Source: Gamsiella multidivaricata (Eukaryota > Mortierellomycota > Mortierellomycetes > Mortierellales > Mortierellaceae). From it: 64,000 nucleotides of DNA. The first letter of the stretch is position 1, and each line of letters begins with the position of its first letter. The notes below the pieces were generated by a model, which saw only the letters and a program-made list of their open reading frames with translations, was not told the origin of the DNA and made no database searches. The stretch spans positions 310,001-374,000 of the forward strand of contig NW_026251722.1 in NCBI RefSeq assembly GCF_025024155.1, in the 5' to 3' direction. The position numbers and the translations under genes were made by a program. Below are positions 35,729-48,465 of the stretch, one piece after another.

Positions 35729-38700
35729 ATGTCCAATCGACATGACGCCTGTAAAAAGACATCACTTGATACTTTTTCCTCTCATTTTTACGACGAATGA
35801 CATTCTACTTGCTCACCTTTGCACTCTCTTTTTTGTCTGCTTTTGCATACCTCATAACAGCCAGTCTCTCTCGGAGTCCCTCCTTGTCTGGCAATGGCAT
35901 TCAGGCTCATTGTCTTCACACGCTAACACAGGAAGAAGATTCGGTCTTATCCCTGGCTGCGACAGAAAAGTTGTTGTTTAGCGGTGGCCAGGGTGTCCAC
36001 AGCTCCGATATCCATGTATGTCCTCTCAGCCGATTGTCCCACAAGCGAACTTTATATCGAAGATGTCGTGATTGTGTGTCAGAAATATGTATTTACCCAA
36101 AATGACCCCTTCCTTCTGGGACAAGGTCTGGGATCTGGAGCACTTTCAGCTCAAAGCAAACCTCAAGGGTCATCTCGGCAGTATCCTCTGCCTTACCCTA
36201 CGTGGGGATGGAAAATGGCTGTTCAGTTCATCAGGTATGGCGAAGATCTATTTCTGATTACAACAACAATTCACCAGGGCTGAACGAAACACTGACCAGC
36301 TCAATTCCGTCCTTCAATATAAACAGGCGATGGCACGGTCAGAGTATGGGATACCGAGACGTTCCATTGCCTCTATCATATTCACTCTAGCCAGGATGTC
36401 GGTGATGTATTCTCTGTCGTCTTTTCTGACTCGCTAAATACTATGTACATCGGATGCCAAAACACAAGCATCCAGGTATGGTAGTATCTCAAATGAACGG
36501 CATTTTTTGCGGCCTTTGGCCTTTAAACTCGCATCATTGGAGCTCACAGACTGAATGTTTATCTTCAAAAGTGGTTCGATTTTTCGGATTTCAGGGTGGA
36601 TGTTCCTCAGTCGCCCAATATCACCCACTCGCTTCGGAGCCACCTACCAAGATTCTTTGATGGCGCCAGTAATGCGAGGGAGTCGGACGACCAAGTGACG
36701 CGCTACAGCATACCCGATTCGCGCATCTATCAGAACAGTCATTTTGGATACGTGTACTGCTTGCTACTTGGAAAGGTGCCAAATGTGGAGGGAGATATTT
36801 TGTTTTCCGGATCAGGAGAAGGAGACGTCAAGGTACAATGGAAGAGAAATCGCTTGCAACCTTTACATACTATGAAAACCTCCTCTGATTGGTATTCACT
36901 GCATTGTTTTCTTTTGCCCAATGCTCGAACGGTAGCTCTGGAGACTACACAAAGGCAGAGCAATTGAACCCTTCCGGACTCTCAAGGCAGGAGTCGACGC
37001 TAGCACCTTGACATTGGCGTTTCACGATGGCTTCCTGTTCTGCGGCTCACAAGGCGGCAATATTAAGGTAAGGGCGCCACTTACAATCGAGGCGTTGCAT
37101 CGTGCCAGAGTACGAGAGCACAATGATACTAAGAATCCACCTTCCTAAAAAAAATAGATCTTTGATTTGGAAACGTTTCAATTGATCCGTTCCCTTATCG
37201 CGCACGAGGTTAGTGAGCGCTGCTTAGTTGAATTATAGGTCATGGAGTGAGCTGGATTCCTCTTGCTGAGTATCATTATTGTATGTAGGATGATGTTCTA
37301 TCGCTTGTCGTACGAGAATCCCAGGTGTACAGTGCATCTGCAGATGGCGTTGTCAAGGTACCCAATGGTGTCATTTGTCTATGCTGCATGCATGATGTGG
37401 CGAACGGCTCATACATTGCGTTAAGCTGAGTAAATGTTTGTAAAATTAGCAATGGAACCGTAGCTTCGAACCCTTGCAGAGTTGGCACGATCACAATGGA
37501 AGCGTCCTCTCTTTGACAAGTACAAGCGAGTACCTGATCAGCGGCGCTAGTGACAAACTGATCAAAGTAAGGACAGCATTCATTGCCTAACAAGGTCATA
37601 TATGGGACCATTACTCCGTGACAACTGACACGATCGTTTTGTCTCATAGTTTTGGCCCATCACAAAGGGAAACACCCAGCCCGACTCTGTAGAATCTACG
37701 GCAGAAGGTAATGCGCTCTGCTGCGAAATTTGTGAGTACTGGACATTGCTCACGATAATGTTGGCTAATCAGCGCTTCAATGCATTTTTCACTATATTAT
37801 TCTTAGATGTAATGCTTTACGCTCTGGAAAAATGGATCGCAATGCCTACAGTATCTGGAATCCCGTCTCAGCTGGAGGAATGTCGCCGCGGTGCCAAGTT
37901 TCTAAAGGCGGTGTTGCAGCAACTCGGCGCAGAATCCAGACTCATCCCTGGTGCTCCAGGACATAATCCCCTCGTATACGGACAGTTCAGTGCCCGATCA
38001 GCCAAAGAGGAGGAACGGTCGCGCCCCCTGAATGTTCTTTTTTACGGCCATTATGATGTGATAGCAGCAGACATCAAGAAGTGGGACCATCCTCCTTTCA
38101 AGCTAACAGGTGTGTAGTGATTTGCATTTCGTTGACTTTCATTTTCAGTGCTGCCCGTATGAACATCTTATATATTCTGTATTTCATAGGGAAGGATGGA
38201 TATCTTTACGGTCGTGGTGCATCTGATAACAAGGGTCCGATCCTGGCATGTATCTTTGCAGCAAGTGAGCTGCAAGAGGAGCAGCAATTGGATGTCAACG
38301 TTAAGTTCTTGATCGAAGGCGAAGAAGAGAATGGAAGCGTAGGCTTTTTCCAAGCAGTCGAACAAAACATAGAGCTGTTTCAGGAAGCAGATGTAATCCT
38401 GCTGAGGTAAAGAGCGATGTCCTACTATGCAATGAGTCTTTTGATACTTTTTGTGCCTCTAACATTGGAAAGATATCTTATTTTTAACTATAGTAATTCC
38501 TACTGGCTTGGAGAGGACATTCCTTGCCTGACATATGGCCTTCGAGGTGTTATCCATTCAACGTTGACTATTAACAGCAAAAATGTGGATCTGCACTCCG
38601 GCGTCGACGGAGGCGCGGTCTCAGAGCCTTTGATTGATATGGTTAAGGTGCTGTCAGAGCTTGTCAACCCAGATAGGACCGCCAAGATCCCAGGTTGGTA

Positions 38701-39654
38701 TCTTAGTGGCGTCCATTTTATTCAGCTTGGTCTTCGAAGTTTTAGCGTTTGGTCATTAACATGACATTGCCACTGGATACTGGTTTAGGATTTTACGACT
38801 GCATTCGCCCTTTGACTGCACACGAGGACGCGCTTTACGATCCAATTGTCGATGATATGTTCAACAATCCTTCCGGACAGCGTCACTGGGATCCACTAGC
38901 AACTGGAGTGACAAAGGAGGAGCTGAAGAAAAAACTAATGGCTCGCTGGCGCAACCCATCGCTCACTATCCACCAAGTCGATGTCTCTGGGCCCAAGAAC
39001 AGAACCGTCATCCCCCGATCTGCCAAGGCGTCGGTCAGCATGCGCGTTGTTCCTGACCAGGAAGTGGCAGAAATCATAAAGTCGTTCGAGGAGCACGTCC
39101 GCACAGTATTTGGACAGCTTGATACAGAGAATGACATTGAGGTATGAGCTACAATCAATGATTTCGCCTATGTCTGAATTGCTATGTCCGAACCAATGAG
39201 TGCCTTTCTAATACTATGAGTACTATGCCAATCAAGGTCGATATCAAAGTGGTTGCTGATTGGTGGCTAGGCGACACTGAGGACCGCTTCTTCAAGGCCG
39301 CAGAGTCTGCGGTCGAACAAGAATGGGGTCAGAAACCACTGTTCATCCGCGAGGGTGGATCTGTGCCAGCAATCCGATGGCTCGAGAAGCGTTTGAAGGC
39401 AGCTGCAGTGCACATTCCCATGGGCCAGGTATATTATTTTCATTGGAAGTTATGGTACCATTTTTTGCTATACAGCATGAACTAAAGTCTTACATGTCTT
39501 ACCCTTGGTTACTCTGTAGTCTTCCGATCAGGCCCACTTGAACAATGAGAGAATCAGGTTGCAAAATCTTAATTCAGGAAAGCGAGTGATCAAGGCGTTT
39601 TTGAAAGAGCTCCGGACACTTGAGGTTGCGCCTCATAATCAAAGCCAGGAATAA
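35729..39654 (+). CDS. DUG2: DUG2: WD40 plus M20 metallopeptidase of glutathione degradation
   Basis: Sixteen exons: 35729-35750, 35861-36015, 36126-36234, 36327-36475, 36572-36832, 36936-37067, 37158-37208, 37289-37357, 37450-37566, 37650-37707, 37807-38109, 38190-38406, 38494-38693, 38789-39141, 39237-39428 and 39520-39654, in phase to 840 residues. Residues about 45-360 are WD40 repeats (IHVWDLEHFQ, GTVRVWDTET, IKIFDLETFQ, KQWNRSFEPL, KLIKFWPITK). An M20 peptidase domain follows: FYGHYDV with a zinc His, YGRGASDNKGP with the bridging Asp, EGEEENGS with the catalytic and metal Glu, and DLHSGVDGG. This fusion is specific to DUG2, which with DUG3 opens the gamma-glutamyl bond of glutathione in the cytosol. 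The 22-nt first exon (MSNRHDA) was chosen because it alone gives phase and an ATG. Confidence 0.9.
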
Positions 39655-40012
39655 AGTGGCTAGAATAGCCTTATTTTGAAGCAAAGAACAGCCAGTGGCG
39701 CCAGCTCCATGAATGGGCTTAACAGTGCTGGAATGCATGATGTACAACGTCTTTATGCTCTTCGTAGCATTTTTGACAAGAACGAAAAGATAGCCCTATG
39801 TGATAGGTGGGCATCAGTGGGTTGCTCCTACGGAGCGCAAAAGACGCGTCGAGCTGAGTTCAAATCTACAAAAATAAAAAAAGGCAACCCCTTCTTTCCC
39901 TCTCGCCTTTGCCCTCTCCATCCCTTATTGTTTTTCCGCTACTACTATCTATCTTAGGTAGCCCTCGACGCCTTTCCTATAACTCTGCAGCTTACAAATA
40001 AACCTATTCACA

Positions 40013-40547
40013 ATGGGCCAGTTTATGAAAGCATCAGCCAGGACCACGCCTAGTGAATTCGCAGCTCTTTATGGTCACGGAGATACTCGACCCTTAAAGT
40101 ACCGTCATTACTTCGCCGAAAGCACACGACCGTTTCTGTATTATAGGATCCAACCGTGTCTGCTACCTAGATTCGATGGTGGGTCTTTTGCTTTCTTTTC
40201 CTCCACCTCAGCGTAAATGAACCATCTCATCGCAAATGGCCTAAGGACCATCCTTTCTAATATGACAAAATTATGTCCACAATAACAACAATAGCCCACC
40301 GCTAGGCTCCGGCATCGAGATGTAGAGCTACCTGAAATAGAATAGATGAACCTCGCTCCTATTCATGGTCTTTGAAGATCCCCTCCTGCATCTTTTTGGT
40401 TGCAGCCATGTTGCTCGCGTAGACACATCCAAGTACGAGGATCTCTATGCGCAGCACTACCGCCACACGTCATCCTCTGACTCCCCTTCCAAAAATACCA
40501 TGACAAGTTCAGCGCCACGGATGTTGACCCTCATGCGAAACGTATGA
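40013..40547 (+). CDS. Possible small two-exon gene
   Basis: Not recognised. Exons 40013-40178 and 40423-40547 would give 96 residues starting MGQFMKASARTTPSEFAALY and ending in a Ser-rich tail. The first exon codes a composition like a real globular protein (YGHGDTRPLKYRHYFAE), and the second is in frame after a GTGGGT donor and a GTAG acceptor. The intron of 244 nt is longer than most here, and an alternative acceptor at 40405 leads to an early stop. No homologue is known to me, and the gene may be spurious. Confidence 0.3.
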
Positions 40548-42149
40548 ATTCATAGGTGCTTCTCAGATCCGAGGCATCACTGCCGTGGACATCTGAAAAG
40601 TGAGAACCAGCTGTGGTCGAGGTACGCCATTTTACAAGTTCGAGCTAGGTTACTCGTTACCATTACTGGCCTAGACCGCGGCCGTTAATCACTATCCTAG
40701 TCGTTGTTCTTATCGCTGCTACCCCTGCTGTTGCCACTTTATGCTTGGCATGTTTTTTGTGGGATGGCGTGCTTGCGGCGGTGATTTGTTTTCTTCGGCA
40801 GTATCATGGCCGATCATAGATTGCTCTGGCGAGTACGGAGGGTTCTCTGACCTATCCTCGTTGAAGGCAGAGGAGAGCATAAAGCCGAGAATAAGGATGA
40901 GAGGATCTAAAGGAATTGGCAGTCATGATGGTGGTTGGGTGCTAATTATCGATGGGCGCAGAAAGGAAGGTGAAGTGAAGGTTTTTTGCACTCGAACGCC
41001 CTTTGAACCTGCGCGCAACATGGTCCGTGCACAGTTCCTTTCGTCAACAACTACCTCATCGTAGCATTTCGGGGTGTTATTCAAGATGTTTGTGCAACGT
41101 GCGCTCCCTTTTTTTTTTTTTTTTTTTGATTCATTCACCTACGCTACATAGATGTCCCACAGAGTAACGAAGCTTCACACATGAAGCGCGCTGTAAAGCA
41201 TCGGGAGTGCCGCATATTCACCAGAGTCAGTGCTACAGCTATATTCATGTCTCAGCTATGTTATACACACGTTCTCCTAATTGCACTCTTTCTTCAGGGG
41301 ACAGAATACGGCTGGACTCAACTGCAAGGAACGCACAAGAATAAAGCGGGCCAGGGATCGGTTGTCCACGGCTGAGAGGCATTGTATCAAGCAGCATGCG
41401 CGGCCCCAGAAGGACGTTAAACATCAAATCCGTGTCTGTATACTGTTATCTACAACCTTGGCTCTAATGGTGCTAATGCTAACCATTCTTGCTGTCCTTT
41501 CTTCTATCTGAGGATTGAGCAGTGCCATTCACTAACAGCTGGTATGAGTGATGCCATTGCCATCATGTCACCAAGACTTCGGATATGAACATTCCAAGTG
41601 CGAGGCTCTATATCCCTCCCGTCTATTTGATCAAATCAGCAGGCACCGGTGTATGCGCAACGGGGTAGTGGTAAGATGCGAAAAATCACTGGCGATACGA
41701 AATTGTTGCTATGGAAGACAAATTCAAGTCGCCGCAGACGCTCGTATACTGTTTTGAATAGGTGCACCTTTCAAAGCCTCGGCGGATCGTCCATAACAAA
41801 GTCAAAACGGCTGAGGTTCACGGCGCGGTGGGGTAACCTGAATCCAAGTGCCCATCGCTGCAATGCAGTTACACAGTCAAGAGGTGGAACGCGCATTCCG
41901 CGCTTTGAGCACACGTCTTCGATACCGATGCCATACGGCGCAGATAAAACAGGGGCTCTCATCCGGACAGGATGGGGCAAAGGGAGCAGGAGCGTGCAAA
42001 ATATGCCTGTTCCTCTTTAGGGTTGGTGTGCTGAAGATGTGGAGATTATTTCTGAGCATAAGAGAGACATACACACAAAACCCTCACGTCCTTTGCGGTT
42101 TGCACACGCTTCCATCCGCACTGCATCCAACTCTCAGGACGAACACGCC
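40548..42149. other. Intergenic region, no supported gene
   Basis: About 1.6 kb before the IQ-motif gene. It has a T run of about 17 (41111-41127) and scattered ORFs of 60-120 codons without recognisable motifs. The last few hundred bases should be the promoter and leader of the 42150 gene. Confidence 0.5.
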
Positions 42150-45100
42150 ATGAGCTCGCGCATCAAGGGCCTCTTCGCCAGCAAGAAAAAAAAGGACGAG
42201 CGCACCGGTAGCAGTGGCAGCACCGGCAGGTCCCACTCCAAAGATGTCTTCACCTCTGCAACTGCCCTGGCATCCGATTCTTCGTTTGCCACCAACACCC
42301 ATGCAAACGGGTCCTTCATCAGCTCGACATCGGCCTATGATCTCCACCAGGGCGATGTAAGTACATATACACGCAACAATAGAGAGAGCTAGGCATGGGC
42401 TCATTCCAACCAAGCGAGTACTGTCGCTGAGTAGCACAAGGAACTTCAAAGACCCATAGCCATGCTCACTCAATTTGAGCGCCCTGACAATTCGTTTTAT
42501 TCATCTACTCATCCGAATCAATCATAGTCGTCAGTTGATCTGACTCTGACGCCTCGCACTAGCTTGAAGCAGCAGCAGAGTCAGCTTCAGACCACAACTA
42601 CGTCCAGCGCCTCAAAAATCTCGACCTCGTCCTCGAGCACCATGGAAACTGGGCCAATGACTACCGGCTTTGTAGCCGAAGGTCTTGCACTGCCTCCGGA
42701 TGACAGCTCAAAGACTACAGCCAATGAACATTCGAGTGAACCACAATACGAACTGCGAAAAGAGGAAGAGCATACAGCTAGTCAGAAGCCCAGCGAAGGT
42801 AGAACGAATGCGCTTATCGTTGTTCTGCCTGTATGGCTCAATAGGTTGACTCACGCATTTGCCTACGTTTTTTTTAATCTCTTTTAAGATAAAGGGGTAA
42901 TGGGCACTCCTGGGTCAGTAGAGCTCATTGCAGGTAAATGAGGATTGTTTTTAGCAAGGTATCGTCGATAGCAGGTTTACATGCAAACTCATTCTAATAC
43001 CTTGTGTGCTAAATCTGATGAAACAATAGATGCACATGATAACTCGGTCAACAAGAGCCATCTATCAGTTAACGGTGGTCATAGAATCAATGTAAGTTGT
43101 GAGTCAAGTTCAGCCTAAGAGATATACTGGGGGCAACATGGACTCACCAGTGCTGGCACGGTTATAGGTGAGCGGTGAGCGAGATCAGTCAGTGGCTACG
43201 ACTGCGTATCGTGAGACTAGCTATTATTCTCAGAGACCAGATGGGTCGTTCGTAGAACACCGCTCATACGCCTCCAATACACATTTGGATCCAGAACCGA
43301 ACCCAAATGACGGCGTATATCTCAACTCTACTACAGAGTTCTTCCCGGTGGATGATCAAGATGAGCAAGTATATCTCGAGCAATATTCAGACGGTAGTGT
43401 CTATTTGACATCATGGACAAGCATATCTACTGATGGGCATATATGAAACCACTCTAACTCGAGCCTTTTTGTTTTTTTTTTGTTTTTTGTAACATGCAGA
43501 GGGTGACGAATTTCCTGTACTTCAGTTCAAGGTCTCAAAGCTGCAAAAGCAAGTCCGGGAGATGCGTAGATTCATGAGAGGCCTCATTCAGTTACAGGTC
43601 GAGCAATACGAGCCGGCGACAATCCTGATCCAGGCTTGGTGGAGAGGGTGTTTGGTAAGGAAACCGACTGGGTCAGGTTCTAGAGATTATTCTCTCACAT
43701 CGTAGCTAAACGCGACGCCATTTGGATGGTTACTATAGGTCCGCCGGGAGTTGAAGAGGCAAATGGTGTTTTCATGGCATAGGAATCCAAAGCGGAATGT
43801 CAAGCCGACCAAATACTTAACCAGGGCCGAACTTCACCAGAGCTGCGAGCGAATCAGCACTCCAAAGGCATCACTTCTTGTCATGGAGGAGTTGGGTGGT
43901 ATGGCTTGGATGAAGTTGCCGTTTTATGCGTTATGCCTCCGATGAGACGATGATTTTAACATTGTTCTTTATTGTGGTATTTGTAGCCGATAAGGAAACA
44001 ATAGCTGCTGTCAAACTTCAGGCAGTCTTTAGAAGCTATCTTGTCCGGCGGCGGATTCGAGCATACCGAGAAGGCATGAGGGCAGCCACAGTAATTCAAG
44101 CAACGTGGTATGGCTACTGCTTAATATTATTCAGGTTCAACGATGATGCTATCACAGATACAATCTGTACTAAGAATGAATGCTGTTGTACTAGGCGCGG
44201 ATATCGCACTCGGAACCTCGATACACGTTTAGGAGTTGAACAGCTCCGCTTCAGGAACCTGAAAATTCAAAAGGCATTCGGGCGTGTGTCCATCAAGCTG
44301 CAGTATCTTCAAGGCCGGATTCTCGCGTTAGAGGAAAACAGTCTACCAATGCACGAGGCGCAAGAGGAGATTCACAAGGAGCTTGAAGATATGGCCGATC
44401 AGATGGACGTGTTAAAACAAGATCTGGAGCAGGGTTTGAAACAGTTGGACGAACAGGTTTCTGAAGAAAGAGAGCAGACGACCATTGAGCTTCGTGCCCT
44501 CACCGACCGGATCCAAAGACTGGAAGATGAGCTGAAGTCTGTTCGCAGCTCAAACACCAGGTAAGTGCAACTTGCCAGCAAGCAGGACCATAGTGCGACC
44601 AGATCACGCGTCTGGCATTGACAGTTAATTTACTCCGCAATTTGATCTAGCATCGAAAAGCAAGTGAGGTCCTTGACACTCGAGTTACCGGCGAGTGCAG
44701 ATGCAGACAAGAATGAACAGGAGGATGAAGAGGATGAAGACTATGAGGTGGAGTATGATGAGGACGGCAACAGGATTGAAAACCCCCCAAGAAAGAATAA
44801 AAAACGAGTGGCTATGCAGGATCAGCACCAGGAGCAGGGCGTTGGATCTGTATCCCGAAGAATAAGTGCGACAAAATCTGTAATGGATACTACTGTAAAC
44901 GGTAGCCCGACACAGATGGCTGAGTCACCCGTTCCAATGCCGCAACAGCCACACCGAGGAAGTATGGGCAGCATTCATAGTCAGGGACACACGCGAACGC
45001 TGTCGCTGACTTCTCAGCCATCTCCTTCGCCTAGTCAGACGTTCCCAAGAGCATTCTCTGCATCATATTCGCCAACGATAACCAATGCAGCAGTCTTGCC

Positions 45101-45470
45101 TGAAGGCGGATCGTTCCCAGGCGGAGCGAGACCACACTCAATTCCATACCCAGGAGCAAGCAACAGCAGCAATAACCCACCTCGACCTCTAACAATGGAT
45201 TCCAATCAACTATTCCGCTTCCATGCGGCGGCGAATCAGTATATACCACTTTCTCCATCGACAGTGTCGGCAGGGGCAGCAAGCGCGGGTTTTCCTGGAA
45301 TGGTCCCTACAGATACGAAAAAGTATGTGTCGAAGGACGATTTTGAGTACATGCAAGCCGAAGTCGACGCCCTGAGGCTGAACAACGATAGACTGGAGGG
45401 CATGGTTCGCGAACTCACGATGCGTTTGAATTCACTGACACCGAACATGAGTCAGTATTATCCTGGGTAG
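42150..45470 (+). CDS. IQ-motif, coiled-coil protein (putative calmodulin-binding)
   Basis: Ten exons: 42150-42356, 42528-42798, 42889-42933, 43030-43091, 43168-43393, 43500-43654, 43739-43898, 43987-44107, 44195-44560 and 44651-45470, summing to 810 residues. The N terminus is basic and Ser/Thr-rich (SSRIKGLFASKKKKDER). The centre has three IQ-like motifs: IQAWWRGCLVRRELKR, LQAVFRSYLVRRRIRAYR and IQATWRGYRTRN, which normally bind calmodulin or myosin-type light chains. A long coiled coil follows (about 44,240-44,560), then an acidic patch (EQEDEEDEDYEVEYDEDG), a Pro/Ser-rich region and a short final coiled coil. Introns cut through the first and third IQ motifs. No motor or kinase domain is present, so a scaffold or cytoskeletal adaptor is the cautious reading. 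AATAAA follows the stop near 45529. Confidence 0.7.
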
Positions 45471-46195
45471 ACACGACCTTTTATCGGTGAAGATTGCTAC
45501 AACAAAAGTGTTGTTGTGGATGACGAACAATAAACATTGTTATAGCAATATGTTCATTTGTATGCATTCGTTTGTCTTACTGGGATGTATAGATGGTCTT
45601 TACAATACACTTGAGCTGACTTTGGTCTCAAGGATCCTAGCCATGTTTCAAGTGGAAGGGGCAGGATACTTTCTGAACCCCACGATTTCTTGTTCAGTGT
45701 ACACAGCCCCCTTGTCAGAGCTAGGATGACCATCATAGGCTATCGTATACCGTGCATGCTGTTTCCAGCGTCTTAAAGCGGTTGCAATGACATTTTTGCT
45801 GGTCAAGACCAAAAATGAGCCCCGTCCTCATCCCAATGCAGCGAGCCTATATCCTTTCATGTTAGCGAGACCGTTAGAGAAAATGCCAGCCAAAGAACGT
45901 TGTTCCCGCTGAGCTTCTTGCGGCTCATTGAACGAAATCAAGGGGTCTTTGATGCTCAAATGGATTACATCCTTTTCCTTTTCCTTTTCCTTTTTTTTTT
46001 AAGAGATGTCATTCATGTCTTTATGGCTCTTGTGCAGTTGTGTTGAATGTGCCTTGCTCATCATTCTCCCCTTATTTCCTTTTTCTCGATGCGGCTCTGG
46101 AGAAAGTCCTGTTATTTTTGGAGCTCCCAGCTAAATGGCCGAATAATTAGGAGTAACAGCCCCGGTTTCTTCATCTCGTTCTTTTCTTCACTTCT
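45471..46195. other. Intergenic region, no supported gene
   Basis: About 725 bp between the IQ-motif gene and the 46196 gene. It holds the AATAAA of the former and a T-rich tract with repeated CCTTTT units at about 45,970-46,000, probably part of the promoter of the latter. Confidence 0.55.
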
Positions 46196-48343
46196 ATGAC
46201 AGGAAGCAGTATCAGATTAACAAATATACCACCTACTACCCTAGTGAACGCATCACATCCAACGGATTCGCCACCTGCTGAACGCCTCGTTACATCCCTT
46301 CACAGCTCTGTCGTACAAATCTTTGGCGTGCAACCATCCTCACGAAGACAGTTCTCCAGAATGGATTCGACCGGTGCAGGACCTGCTACCCCAACTTTCA
46401 GTAATGGCAATGGCGTATCGAAAAAACCAGCCTACCTTAAAAATTTGCAACCGCGAGCCGCTGCCGCCAAAAACTTTAATGATAACGACGACACTGACGA
46501 GAAACATGGTGTGAGCTTGAGTGCGGACTATAGAGCTCAGAAAAAAACCACCGAGGATCTGGTCGCTTTCTTCAGGTCTTCGCCACCGCCTTCGCCAATT
46601 GGTGCCAGTGGTGGTAGTCAGCATCAACGACTCTTATCAACCCTGTCTGCAGCAACTGCGACACACGGCGAGGATGAAAAGAAGAAGCGGTCGCTGTTGC
46701 AGAGGTTGCGCCCCAAGAAATCAGGCACGAATCTCAATAGTGGGAGTGGAGGGGGGACAGGCAAGGACCTGAGAAATGGAAATCGGAGGAGTAGTATGCT
46801 AGTGCCCTCTGTTCCAGAGATGAGCAGCAGTATTAACAGCACGAGTGGGATGGCAACTACTGGGAGGGACGAGAATGATGAAGAGGCTACGACAGCCACG
46901 TTGCCGAATGGTAAAAAGTACATCATGATTGCGGTTGATTACAAGAACCCAACAAGCGGCGCAAATGGAGCTGGAGCTGGGGGCTCGAATGCACTAATGT
47001 CTCCGGCGGCTAGCTCCATCATCAACACAGCTTCTTCAAGAGGGCAGAGTCAGGTTTCGGATGAATTGAAGAGCGCTTTGGTGGCGGTGCACCCCCCCGG
47101 AGAGTCTAAGAGGACATCGGCAGCAGTGGGTGCGCATTTGCAGTCGAGCATGCTGGATAGCACGCCTTTTCTGCTCGACAGCCTCTCGGTGCTGGAGGAC
47201 GCGACCACATCCGTGTCAGATTTCGGAGGATCTGCCAGCAGTCAAGCAAACGTCTCTCACAATCTGCAGCGATCAGTATCGACAAAGTCGAGTGTGGCCG
47301 AGAGTGGTGCTGGTGACATGTCGAGGACTGGATCCAAGCGCACGAGCAGGGTGACGTTCAGCACGCCGAGGTCTCCAGCAGCACCGTCTACTGCACTCCC
47401 GCCCATGGACGAGAATGAGGTCGCAGAGGCACTAACGCAGAGGATTGCGTCGCACAAGGCGAAGCAGCAACAGGCCAAGAGTGCTAATGGTAACACAGAC
47501 AACAAGGCGTCGACGTCAGGGTCTTCATTTGGATCTATATCGAGATCCACAACGACACTTGACTTTCCGGAGGTCGCCTTGCCCAAGCCCGTCTCCCGCA
47601 AGAAGGTTCGTCATGTGCAGATCCAGACCCAACACTGTATCATGCGCCCCATTCATACCCAGACGGAGCCCTACGAGAGCCTGGTTCATGATCTCGAGGT
47701 CAAGGACTGGTCTTTTCAAACCACGGATGTTGGGACAATTGCAGCGGCTATTACGTCTTCATCCTCCAAAGAGGACGGCGCTGAAATAGCAACCTTGACG
47801 ACCGCAGTGGTCGACCCTATGACCATGGCTACACGAAGCGCAGCCACGAGTCCCATCGCCGTGACTTCTTCAAGCACGTTCTCTTCCAACGCGACAACAT
47901 TTACCAGCACTGGATCCATCAGTACCTCCACCTCCACAGAAACCATATCCACGGACGCCTCCACCTCCACCTCACCCCCTTCCTCTCCTGCGCACGACGA
48001 TGAGCTCGCCCAGTTACGTCAGCAAAACGTTCTGCTCAAGAAGCAAGTTGCCTCGTTGCAGCGAGATCTCGCCGCAGAAACCCGCGCCCGAACACGACAC
48101 ATGCTATCGATGCAGGATACCCGTGACAAGTTCGAGATGCTGTCTGCTATGGCCTACAAGAAACTCAAGGAAATGATCTTCCAGCGTCATGTCCTTGAGA
48201 TGGAAGTCCGTGAGCTCCGCGCCCAGGTAGACCTCCAATCCGAGGTCAACGTTGTCCAGCAAGGCGAGATGTTATTCCGACAGGAGCAAATGCAGATGCA
48301 GCAGCAGCAGCAACACCAGCAGTATCGGCACCAGTTCGTGTAG
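46196..48343 (+). CDS. Intronless disordered protein with C-terminal coiled coil
   Basis: Single 715-codon frame, unusual in this intron-rich neighbourhood. Not recognised as a known family. It is mostly Ser/Thr/Ala-rich and predicted disordered by eye, with a few compositionally ordered islands: TTEDLVAFFRSSPPPSP (about residue 122), KKKRSLLQRLRPKKSG, LPNGKKYIMIAVDYK, and a Gln/His-rich island at about 465-510 with three xQT sites (IQT at 476, TQT at 488, FQT at 507). The C-terminal 110 residues form a coiled coil (LRQQNVLLKKQVASLQRDL). These features suit a scaffold or cell-cortex protein, which is inference. The start could also be the internal ATG at 46361. It is convergent with VPS41. 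Confidence 0.65.
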   Translation: MTGSSIRLTNIPPTTLVNASHPTDSPPAERLVTSLHSSVVQIFGVQPSSRRQFSRMDSTGAGPATPTFSNGNGVSKKPAYLKNLQPRAAAAKNFNDNDDTDEKHGVSLSADYRAQKKTTEDLVAFFRSSPPPSPIGASGGSQHQRLLSTLSAATATHGEDEKKKRSLLQRLRPKKSGTNLNSGSGGGTGKDLRNGNRRSSMLVPSVPEMSSSINSTSGMATTGRDENDEEATTATLPNGKKYIMIAVDYKNPTSGANGAGAGGSNALMSPAASSIINTASSRGQSQVSDELKSALVAVHPPGESKRTSAAVGAHLQSSMLDSTPFLLDSLSVLEDATTSVSDFGGSASSQANVSHNLQRSVSTKSSVAESGAGDMSRTGSKRTSRVTFSTPRSPAAPSTALPPMDENEVAEALTQRIASHKAKQQQAKSANGNTDNKASTSGSSFGSISRSTTTLDFPEVALPKPVSRKKVRHVQIQTQHCIMRPIHTQTEPYESLVHDLEVKDWSFQTTDVGTIAAAITSSSSKEDGAEIATLTTAVVDPMTMATRSAATSPIAVTSSSTFSSNATTFTSTGSISTSTSTETISTDASTSTSPPSSPAHDDELAQLRQQNVLLKKQVASLQRDLAAETRARTRHMLSMQDTRDKFEMLSAMAYKKLKEMIFQRHVLEMEVRELRAQVDLQSEVNVVQQGEMLFRQEQMQMQQQQQHQQYRHQFV

Positions 48344-48465
48344 ACGTTGCGCATAGTTTTTTAATTACGAATATCTTATTGCAAAATTGTCTTCGTACGA
48401 CTTTTATTACAGCTTTCATAACGATGCTTACTATTGCACGCTTCAGACACCGTTTCCTCCACTTT

